Source: an uncultured Eubacteriales bacterium
GTDB taxonomy: Bacteria; Bacillota; Clostridia; Christensenellales; Christensenellaceae
DNA length: 11,648 nucleotides
Assembly (NCBI GenBank): GCA_900545085.1
Contig: UQXU01000055.1
Location: 1 to 11,648, forward strand
Direction of reading: 5' to 3'
The notes beneath the pieces are model-generated. The model saw nothing but the letters and a program-made list of their open reading frames with translations. It ran no database searches and was not told the origin of the DNA. Below are positions 6,244 to 11,648 of this stretch, one piece after another. The position numbers and the translations under genes were made by a program. Within the stretch, counting starts at the first letter, position 1. Each line of letters opens with the position of its first letter.

Positions 6244-7468
6244 CCAAACGCCTGAGCATATCCCCCGCCGAGAGCTTGTACGGACAATTTATATACAGCC
6301 TTTGCTGTGGATGCGGAGCGGTTATCTGATTTTCTCCTTCCATATTCACTATATCTGTTATTTTAAAGCTGCGCGCCGGCATATTAGGAGAAAGTATGTT
6401 TAACTCTTCGCCCAAGCTGAATTTATTTCTCTGCTCTATATAAATCATTCCATCAGGAGCTTCACCGTCCAGAATCAGCGCACAAAATGTGTACTTTCTG
6501 CCTCCGAGCTTTTTTTCAACATCCTGACCCGATGCACGCGGGTTTCCGTAATAAAAGCCTGTAGTAAAGCTTCGTGTGCCGGAAAGGCGCAAGTCGTCGG
6601 CCAGAGTCGGATCACACGGCTCGTCCGCCAAATATGCGTCTATCGCTTTTCTGTACGCGCTCACAACGCTCGCGACATAAAACGCAGACTTCATCCTTCC
6701 TTCTATCTTAAAAGAAATAATCCCGCTGTCCGCAAGCTCCGGTATATGATCTATCATCATCAAATCACGCGAATTTAAGATATACGTCCCGCGCTCGTCC
6801 TCCTCAATGGGAAAATACTCATGAGGGTATGCGCTTTCGTGAATAGTATACTCCCATCGGCAAGGCTGCGCACATGCGCCTTTATTTCCGCTGCGCCCTG
6901 TGAGTACACTGGAAAGCAGGCATCTGCCGGAATATGCTATGCACATCGCTCCATGTACAAACGCCTCTATTTCCATATCCTGGGGACATTCTTCTCTTAT
7001 CTGCTTAATTTCTTTAAGACTGAGCTCCCTCGCCAGCACTACGCGTTTAACGCCTTGCTCATACCAGAAACGTGCGCTTACGGCATTCGCCGTGCTGACT
7101 TGTGTACTCAAATGCACTTCGAGACCGGCTTCCCTCGCCATTAAAACCGCCGCCGGATCAGATACAATAACGGCGTCTGCTCCGGCTTCTTTCAATTTCG
7201 ACAAATGCTTCGGCAATCCGGGCAAATCAGCATTGCGCATTAATACATTAACTGTGACATAGAGCTTTTTACCCATTTTGTGCAGAAACTCAGCTGAATC
7301 TGCGAGCTGATTGTAATTAAAATTATCTGCAAAAGCACGCAGACCATAAGCTTTCCCCGCTACATAAACCGCGTCTGCGCCGAAATAAGCCGCAGTGCGC
7401 AGGCATTCCATATTGCCTGCGGGTGCAAGAAGCTCGGGAACTATTTTTTTATTTGAAACGTCGTTCAT
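6236..7468 (-). CDS. Peptidase U32 family protein (TrhP/YrrO-like, probable tRNA U34 hydroxylation)
   Basis: This protein of about 410 residues carries the U32 signature EAFVHGAMCIAYSGRCLLS and starts with PELLAPAGNMECLRTAAYFG, the typical first strand and loop. Despite the name, characterised relatives such as E. coli TrhP (YegQ) and Bacillus YrrN/YrrO act in 5-hydroxyuridine formation at tRNA position 34. Cysteines at about 176, 183, 199 and 203 (ATG numbering) cluster around the signature and could bind an iron-sulfur cluster, as in related UbiU/UbiV; that is inference. The open frame extends to a TTG at 7477, but that codon is two bases from the AGGAG site. The ATG at 7468 has AGGAG 11 bases upstream, so I prefer it. 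It follows mltG directly, an order resembling the yrrL-trmR-yrrN-yrrO region of Bacillus, but without the methyltransferase gene. A peptidase role cannot be excluded. Confidence 0.9.
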   Translation of the reverse strand: MNDVSNKKIVPELLAPAGNMECLRTAAYFGADAVYVAGKAYGLRAFADNFNYNQLADSAEFLHKMGKKLYVTVNVLMRNADLPGLPKHLSKLKEAGADAVIVSDPAAVLMAREAGLEVHLSTQVSTANAVSARFWYEQGVKRVVLARELSLKEIKQIREECPQDMEIEAFVHGAMCIAYSGRCLLSSVLTGRSGNKGACAQPCRWEYTIHESAYPHEYFPIEEDERGTYILNSRDLMMIDHIPELADSGIISFKIEGRMKSAFYVASVVSAYRKAIDAYLADEPCDPTLADDLRLSGTRSFTTGFYYGNPRASGQDVEKKLGGRKYTFCALILDGEAPDGMIYIEQRNKFSLGEELNILSPNMPARSFKITDIVNMEGENQITAPHPQQRLYINCPYKLSAGDMLRRLDD

Positions 7469-7473
7469 AATTG

Positions 7474-8682
7474 TCAATTCTCCTGTTGTGCGTCATGTTG
7501 CCGCCATAAGCTCTGATACTGAGCTTTATAGGCATTATGTTCCTCCAAAGTCTTGGAGAAATAAAGCGTACCTTGGTTCGGATCGCCCAAGCAAAAGTAC
7601 AGATATCCGTCTCTGAGCATTTCTTCATCCGGATAGAGAGCTGCCATAAGCGCATCATTGCCCGGGTTGCAAATCGGCCCCGCAGGAAGCCCGGAATTCA
7701 AATACGTATTATACGGCGAGCTAACCGCTAATTCCTCAGACGTCCATACGAGTTTATTCTCACCCATAAAGTATTGATGCGTAGCACATGATTCCAAATT
7801 CATTCCATTGTTAAGTCTATTATGGAACACCGCGGACACTTTAGTAAAATCATCTGTCTTCGCTTCACGCTCTATCATAGAAGCGAGTATTACCACATCG
7901 TCCACAGACATATTCAGCTCCGCAGCGCGTTCTGCCATCTCGTCAGTAAACTTCTTGCTGAATTCATCCAGCATATTCTGAATTATCTGCGATGGACTCG
8001 CACTGGAATATATTTCATATGTTTCGGGATAAAGGTATCCCTCCAGAAGATATTTTCTGTTTTTAACTGCATCTGCATCATCCAGTATTTCACTGATATA
8101 TACATTGCCGGAGTATTCACTTGCAGACTGCACTTCTGATAAGAAAGTCAGTTCGTTATTAAATATGCCTTTCTTCACAAGCAAAGCCGCATAGTCTTGT
8201 ATAGAAGAGCCTTCAGTAAATGTTATTTTGCTAGTAACATTTTTATTGTTGCTTTTCTTCAAAGTATCAATAATGTCATCATAAGTCATATCTGTACTTA
8301 GCTTGTAAGTCCCTGCGCGGAGCTTGGACGCCATATTAGAAAAATCAACATAATATTTAAATACAGAAGAGCTTCTTATTATACCTTCTTCCTCGAGAAT
8401 ATTTGCAATAGCAGAAAGGCTGCTGCCGCTTTCTATGACAACAACTTTTTCCTCGCCTTTTCTATCTACAGGAGAAAAATACGCATTGTAAAGATATACC
8501 CCTGCAATAGCAAATATCACAATTGATATAATCAACCCTATAGCAATTGATACTATCGGTCTTGCAATGCTATCGTTTGACTTTGCACCTCTGATAAGAG
8601 TCTTTACCCTTTCCATCCTCCCGTCTTTACGCTCGTCATTGCTTTTTTTCTTTATTACATATTTTTTCCTGCTCCCTGCCAT
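7474..8682 (-). CDS. mltG: Endolytic murein transglycosylase MltG
   Basis: This 402-residue membrane-anchored enzyme cleaves nascent glycan strands of peptidoglycan and helps set their length. A basic cytoplasmic N-terminus (residues 1-41) is followed by one transmembrane segment (about 42-66, RPIVSIAIGLIISIVIFAIA). A LysM-like stretch comes next (about 79-112, VVVIESGSSLSAIANILEEE). The YceG catalytic domain contains ASMIEREA with the catalytic Glu at 271, SAVFHNRL, and the late motif SSPYNTYLNSGLPAGPICNPG (from residue 321). All expected motifs are present and the length is normal for Clostridia. The ATG at 8682 has a GAGGAG site overlapping the end of the ylbF-like gene. It sits between that gene and the U32 gene in one operon. 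The basic tail would be intracellular and the catalytic domain extracytoplasmic. Confidence 0.95.
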   Translation of the reverse strand: MAGSRKKYVIKKKSNDERKDGRMERVKTLIRGAKSNDSIARPIVSIAIGLIISIVIFAIAGVYLYNAYFSPVDRKGEEKVVVIESGSSLSAIANILEEEGIIRSSSVFKYYVDFSNMASKLRAGTYKLSTDMTYDDIIDTLKKSNNKNVTSKITFTEGSSIQDYAALLVKKGIFNNELTFLSEVQSASEYSGNVYISEILDDADAVKNRKYLLEGYLYPETYEIYSSASPSQIIQNMLDEFSKKFTDEMAERAAELNMSVDDVVILASMIEREAKTDDFTKVSAVFHNRLNNGMNLESCATHQYFMGENKLVWTSEELAVSSPYNTYLNSGLPAGPICNPGNDALMAALYPDEEMLRDGYLYFCLGDPNQGTLYFSKTLEEHNAYKAQYQSLWRQHDAQQEN

Positions 8683-8688
8683 TATTCA

Positions 8689-9039
8689 TTACTCCTCAAA
8701 GCCCAAAGGCATTTCCATTCCGCTGGCATCAGACAGCATAGAAAATATCTGTGCCATCAGAGTGTTCAGTTCATACTCTGCTGAAAAAAACTCCGTAACA
8801 TTCGGATCAAACGCTAACAGTTCGCCCAGCTTTTGCAGCTCAGTCATTAGTTTTGGATTAGGACTTTGCCCCATCATAAGCGCGGTCTGCCCTTGGAGCT
8901 GAAGATCTTTATACCTTTTTACCATAGTTCTTTTGCTCTCGTCCAAATCAATTTTTTCTTTAAGCAGACAGTATCTCATAACTATAGGATTCATTCTAAG
9001 CTCGTCGGCGAGCTGCTGCGCTCTTTCCAAAACATTCAT
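8689..9039 (-). CDS. YlbF/YmcA-family (DUF964) protein
   Basis: This 116-residue, nearly all-helical cytoplasmic protein has the YlbF/YmcA family pattern: ERAQQLADELRMNPIVMRY at the start, a central charged helix, and FDPNVTEFFSAEYELNTLMAQIFSML near the end. In Bacillus, YlbF, YmcA and YaaT form a complex that binds RNase Y and alters mRNA processing; this is established for those proteins, not for this one. The ATG at 9039 uses a GAGGTG site that lies inside the last codons of the RNase J gene, three bases after whose stop it begins, so translation is probably coupled. Its placement directly behind RNase J suggests a role as an RNA-decay cofactor, which is inference. It could be a paralogue rather than the true YlbF orthologue. 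Confidence 0.88.
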   Translation of the reverse strand: MNVLERAQQLADELRMNPIVMRYCLLKEKIDLDESKRTMVKRYKDLQLQGQTALMMGQSPNPKLMTELQKLGELLAFDPNVTEFFSAEYELNTLMAQIFSMLSDASGMEMPLGFEE

Positions 9040-9042
9040 ACT

Positions 9043-10815
9043 TTACACCTCTATTATTATAGGCAGTATCATCGGACTGCGCTTTGTCTTTTGATACAGC
9101 ATGCCGCTTAGTGATTTCTTTATCTTGCCTTTGATAACCACCCATTCTTTTACGTTAGAAGTCAGGCAGTCCTCTATCACCTTGCAGACCAGCTTCTTTG
9201 CGTCTATAAGCAGTTGTTCTGATTCACGCATGTATATGAATCCGCGCGAGATTATCTCCGGGCCGGATACCAACGCGGCGTCTTCACGCGAAATTGTGGC
9301 AACCACTATAAACAATCCATCCTGAGAGAGTATCTTTCTGTCTCTCAACACCACATTGCCCACGTCGCCTATTCCGAGACCGTCTATAAGAATGCTGCCC
9401 GACGGCACCTGCTCCGCTACCGCCGCGCCCTGCTTTGCGCTTAGTTCTATCGGCACGCCGATTTCCGGTATGAACACGTTCCCGGGCTTCATTCCCAAAT
9501 CTTTAGCGAGTTGAGCATGTTTGTACAAATGCCGATATTCTCCGTGTACAGGGATAAAGTACTTTGGTTTTACTAAAGACAGAATCAACTTTAATTCTTC
9601 CTGACACGCATGGCCCGACACGTGAACCTTCGCCATGCCGCCATATACGACATCTGCTCCTCTCTGGTACAGCATATCTATTACACCGGATACATACAGC
9701 TCATTTCCCGGGATAGGTGAAGACGATATAATTACTTTATCACCCTGCTTAATTTGCAGGCTGCTGTGTTCGCCTGTAGCCATTCGCACAAGGCCGCTCA
9801 TCGGCTCACCCTGGCTGCCCGTGGTGAGAATAACTACTTTATTATCTTTTACCGTGTCCACTTCTTCCATTTTAAGCTGCATCTTTTCCGGCAGTTTCAG
9901 ATAACCCAGCTCTACGGCTATTCCCGCTATTTTTACCATGCTTCGCCCGGAGAGACATATCTTTCTGTTGAAGCGCTTAGCTAAATCTACCACTTGCTGC
10001 AGCCTATGTATATTAGATGCAAAAGTAGCTATTATAAGCCTGCCGCGAGCCTCTGTAAAATACTTTTCAAACGATGCTCCTACACTTCTCTCTGAAATTG
10101 TAAAGCCCTCGCGCTCAGCATTCGTGCTGTCGGACATGAGAGCCAGAACACCTCTTTCACCCAGCCTGCCGAATTTAGCCAAATCAGTAGATTTTCCGCC
10201 GACGGGGGTATAGTCCACTTTAAAATCACCTGTATGTACCACCACTCCCTCAGGCGTATGCACAGCAAGCCCTATTGCATCATCTATGCTATGGCAAACC
10301 TGGATAAACTCTATCTGAAACACTCCGCATTGTATAGTTTCGTCAGCTTTAATGACGTTTATATTTGCGCTGACTCCATGTTCCGCCAGCTTGCTTTCTA
10401 TAAGAGCTGCCGTAAGTTTCGTTGTATATACAGGTACTGCAAAGTTTCTGAGTATATACGGCGTCGCACCTATATGATCCTCATGGCCATGCGTTATAAC
10501 AATACCTTTTATCTTGTTTCTGTTCTTTTCAAGATAAGTCGTATCGGGAATAACATAGTCAACGCCCAGCATATCGACTCTCGGAAAGCAGAACCCGCAG
10601 TCTATGACCAATATATTATCGCCCCATTCAAGCACGGTCATGTTTTTCCCGATCTCTCCTACGCCGCCGAGCGGGATTATCTTCAGCTTTTTTACGTTCT
10701 TTTGCTGAGCAGATCCGGCAGTCCTTCTGGCCTGCGCGCCTCGGCCGCGTTGTGTGTGCTTCTTTTTAGCGTTATCAGAGGCTTTGACGCCCTGCTTGTT
10801 ATTGTTGTTTTCCAA
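9043..10815 (-). CDS. rnj: Ribonuclease J with basic N-terminal extension
   Basis: This 590-residue metallo-beta-lactamase/beta-CASP ribonuclease performs 5'-exonucleolytic and endonucleolytic RNA decay in the cytoplasm. The fold starts at KLKIIPLGGVGEIGKNM (about 43-59), and the zinc motif THGHEDH is at 108-114. Other conserved blocks are HTGDFKVDYTPV, MSDSTNAEREG, ATFASNIHRLQQ, LTTGSQGEPMSGL, SSSPIPGNE, VHVSGHA and FIPVHGEYRHLY. Residues 1-42 are an extra Asn/Gln/Lys/Arg-rich, probably disordered tail absent from the ~555-residue Bacillus RNase J1. It could bind RNA or partners. The start is a TTG at 10815 with an AGAGG site six to seven bases upstream; no ATG lies near. It is the first gene of the leftward operon, behind a long structured leader. 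Whether it matches J1 or J2 cannot be decided from one copy. Confidence 0.96.
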   Translation of the reverse strand: MENNNNKQGVKASDNAKKKHTQRGRGAQARRTAGSAQQKNVKKLKIIPLGGVGEIGKNMTVLEWGDNILVIDCGFCFPRVDMLGVDYVIPDTTYLEKNRNKIKGIVITHGHEDHIGATPYILRNFAVPVYTTKLTAALIESKLAEHGVSANINVIKADETIQCGVFQIEFIQVCHSIDDAIGLAVHTPEGVVVHTGDFKVDYTPVGGKSTDLAKFGRLGERGVLALMSDSTNAEREGFTISERSVGASFEKYFTEARGRLIIATFASNIHRLQQVVDLAKRFNRKICLSGRSMVKIAGIAVELGYLKLPEKMQLKMEEVDTVKDNKVVILTTGSQGEPMSGLVRMATGEHSSLQIKQGDKVIISSSPIPGNELYVSGVIDMLYQRGADVVYGGMAKVHVSGHACQEELKLILSLVKPKYFIPVHGEYRHLYKHAQLAKDLGMKPGNVFIPEIGVPIELSAKQGAAVAEQVPSGSILIDGLGIGDVGNVVLRDRKILSQDGLFIVVATISREDAALVSGPEIISRGFIYMRESEQLLIDAKKLVCKVIEDCLTSNVKEWVVIKGKIKKSLSGMLYQKTKRSPMILPIIIEV

Positions 10816-11022
10816 AACAAACCTCTCTTTTTATTATTTTTGTCAGCATAAACGATCAGTAGAATGAGCTCGAGCGTCTGTCCGCTCGGCCGGCGCGGTA
10901 TCGTACACATTTTTAATGCGCCTCGCTCGGTCAAATCCCGAGTTTTTTGACTGCTGCGTAAATTAAAACTCGTTTGCTGCCAATTACTTCGAGTCTGTAT
11001 CTCTCCGTCAACAGACCACATG
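10816..11022 (-). promoter_or_regulatory. Structured leader of the RNase J operon
   Basis: The predicted transcript start near 11022 gives an untranslated leader of about 205 bases. On the minus strand it can form CTCGG/CCGAG (10938-10942 with 10926-10930) or, exclusively, GTCAAA/TTTGAC (10946-10951 with 10930-10935), because the two stems share bases. Two further hairpins follow: GGCGC/GCGCC (10918-10922 with 10892-10896) and the perfect CGAGCG/CGCTCG (10883-10888 with 10871-10876, 6-nt loop). CCGAGCG occurs twice. No known riboswitch is recognised. Leaders of ribonuclease genes are sometimes targets of their own product, as with E. coli RNase E, which makes autoregulation a reasonable guess. 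Confidence 0.45.
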
Positions 11023-11029
11023 TCACTAT

Positions 11030-11058
11030 ATCATACCACATTTCATTTAATAAGTTAA
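11030..11058 (-). promoter_or_regulatory. Probable promoter of the RNase J operon
   Basis: On the minus strand, TTAACT (11053-11058) and TATGAT (11030-11035) are 17 bases apart, and the -10 is preceded by TGg, an extended -10 motif. The predicted start is near 11022. The -35 element is only a partial match and overlaps one arm of an imperfect inverted repeat (11051-11061 with 11088-11098, ten of eleven positions pairing), which might bind a regulator. No other promoter-like sequence this good is seen closer to the gene. Confidence 0.5.
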
Positions 11059-11266
11059 GCCTCGCTTTACGCCTTTCGCCCTTTTTCGGTTAAACTTAAC
11101 ACAAAATTTCAAAATTAGCACCAGACAATTCGTCCACCATGCCGCGCCATAATGTTGCATATTAAAATTGATATGTTTACATATCAATCATCGACGACTA
11201 ATTGCTCTGTGCACACCTTTATTTATATAAATACTGCAATTTATTGCTTGTTTTTCCATTTTACTA
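11059..11266. other. Divergent intergenic region between the RNase J and SDR promoters
   Basis: No coding or RNA gene is recognised here. The stretch is A+T-rich and holds several inverted repeats: the right arm of an imperfect repeat (11088-11098), a 9-bp perfect repeat (11167-11188), the 12-bp palindrome ATTTATATAAAT (11221-11232) and GCAAT-TT-ATTGC (11236-11247). The last two lie 20 to 45 bases upstream of the SDR -35 element and could be regulator sites, although A+T-rich palindromes also arise by chance. Confidence 0.4.
11167..11188. repeat. Perfect 9-bp inverted repeat, candidate operator
   Basis: ATTGATATG (11167-11175) and CATATCAAT (11180-11188) are exact reverse complements around a 4-base TTTA centre. 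It lies about 100 bases upstream of the SDR promoter and about 130 upstream of the RNase J promoter. No U-tract follows on either strand, so it is not a terminator. It looks like a binding site for a dimeric regulator, but the family cannot be named. Confidence 0.5.
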
Positions 11267-11295
11267 TTGAATTCGCCCGTATTATCTGATATAAT
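11267..11295 (+). promoter_or_regulatory. Sigma-70 promoter of the SDR gene
   Basis: The -35 element TTGAAT (11267-11272) and the perfect -10 TATAAT (11290-11295) are 17 bases apart. TGa directly before the -10 makes it an extended -10 promoter. The predicted start is near 11302, giving a short leader of about 30 bases before the AGGAGG ribosome binding site and ATG. The -10 overlaps a long palindrome. Confidence 0.8.
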
Positions 11296-11320
11296 AGCAT
11301 ATATTAAAATATATGCTATT
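11293..11320. promoter_or_regulatory. Operator-like 28-bp palindrome over the SDR transcription start
   Basis: AATAGCATATATT (11293-11305) and AATATATGCTATT (11308-11320) are exact 13-bp reverse complements with a 2-base AA centre. The repeat covers the end of the -10 element and the predicted start point. A bound protein here would block RNA polymerase, so a repressor site is the simplest reading. Because transcription should start inside the repeat, it is unlikely to act as an RNA hairpin. The repressor is not encoded within the window. Confidence 0.6.
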
Positions 11321-11333
11321 CAGGAGGCGTCAT

Positions 11334-11648
11334 ATGGGCTTTTTAAACGGCAAAACAGCAATAATCACAGGCGGCGGCAGATCTGTATTAAAAGACGGCA
11401 GATGCGGCTCCATAGGTTACGGCATAGCCACTGCATACGCTAAAGAAGGCGCAAATTTAGTCGTCACCGGCCGCAACGTACAAAAAATTGAAGACGCAAA
11501 AGAAGAGCTGGAACGACTCTATGGTATTAGAGTTCTCGCAATACCCGCCGACATATCCTCGGGAGCAGATAATGAAGCTATAGCCCAATCTGTTATAGAC
11601 AAAGCTGTAAAAGAGTTTGGCAGAATAGACGTCCTCATAAACGTTGCT
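11334..11648 (+). CDS. Short-chain dehydrogenase/reductase (SDR), 5' part only
   Basis: The first 105 codons of an SDR-family NAD(P)-dependent oxidoreductase are present and run off the right edge without a stop. The Rossmann start is KTAIITGGGR (7-16), then SIGYGIATAYAKEGANLVVTGRN (from residue 26), PADIS near 65-69 and FGRIDVLINVA (95-105), where NVA replaces the common NNA. About nine extra residues (SVLKDGRCG) separate the TGGGR loop from SIG. The SIGYGIA wording recalls enoyl-reductase (FabI-like) members of the superfamily. The Arg in TGRN after strand 2 favours NADP, by family rules. The ATG at 11334 has a perfect AGGAGG site (11322-11327) six bases upstream. It is divergent from RNase J and has its own promoter and operator-like repeat. 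The substrate is unknown, and the catalytic Tyr-Lys lies beyond the window. Confidence 0.9.
   Translation, partial: MGFLNGKTAIITGGGRSVLKDGRCGSIGYGIATAYAKEGANLVVTGRNVQKIEDAKEELERLYGIRVLAIPADISSGADNEAIAQSVIDKAVKEFGRIDVLINVA

Noticed and set aside
10234..10851. 205-codon rightward open frame antisense to rnj
   Set aside because: It is wholly opposite a strongly supported RNase J gene, with no family match. It is a strand shadow.
10925..10943. T-arm-like sequence (GGTCAAATCC with a 5-bp stem)
   Set aside because: The loop lacks one of the two conserved Ts, and no acceptor, D or anticodon arm can be folded around it, so it is not a tRNA gene or a clear remnant.
10692..11021. 109-codon leftward open frame over the RNase J leader and N-terminus
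   Set aside because: It overlaps the rnj coding region in another frame and matches no family; it is best seen as chance.

Overview
The window looks like a chromosomal segment of a low-to-mid G+C anaerobic Bacillota, most likely class Clostridia. The grounds are an RNase J operon carrying a YlbF-family protein, MltG next to a U32 'peptidase', a pair of half-length CHR transporters, strong AGGAGG-type ribosome binding sites, and TTG used as a start. The genus assignment is inference; there is no rRNA or other marker in the window. I see no insertion sequence, CRISPR array, prophage gene or tRNA.

Region 1 (1-3341) is a small accessory-type module. A LysR-type regulator and a metal-dependent amidohydrolase run leftward as a pair that ends at a clear intrinsic terminator. 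Two overlapping genes for short CHR (chromate-transporter-family) proteins run rightward from a near-consensus sigma-70 promoter. The divergent gap holds a T-N11-A dyad that could be the LysR site. The layout suggests a regulator controlling a transporter and a hydrolase that act on one substrate; the substrate is not readable from the sequence.

Region 2 (3348-10815) is a leftward run of housekeeping genes in the order of transcription: RNase J, a YlbF-family protein, MltG, a U32-family protein of the tRNA-hydroxylation type, a YgjP-like zinc metallopeptidase and, after a 196-base gap, a UvrD/PcrA-type helicase. The first five are packed with gaps of a few bases or overlaps, so they are probably one operon combining RNA decay, tRNA modification and cell-wall synthesis. 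RNase J is preceded by a roughly 205-base leader with competing hairpins.

The most interesting non-coding signal is in the gap between the metallopeptidase and the helicase. On the opposite (+) strand there is an extended -10 promoter, three stem-loops, a CU-rich linker and an intrinsic terminator, which together look like an undescribed small RNA of about 115 nt.

Region 3 (10816-11648) is a 518-base divergent intergenic region followed by the 5' part of a short-chain dehydrogenase/reductase gene running off the right edge. Its promoter is overlapped by a perfect 13-bp inverted repeat that looks like a repressor operator. The encoded protein has an unusual insertion in its glycine-rich nucleotide-binding loop.
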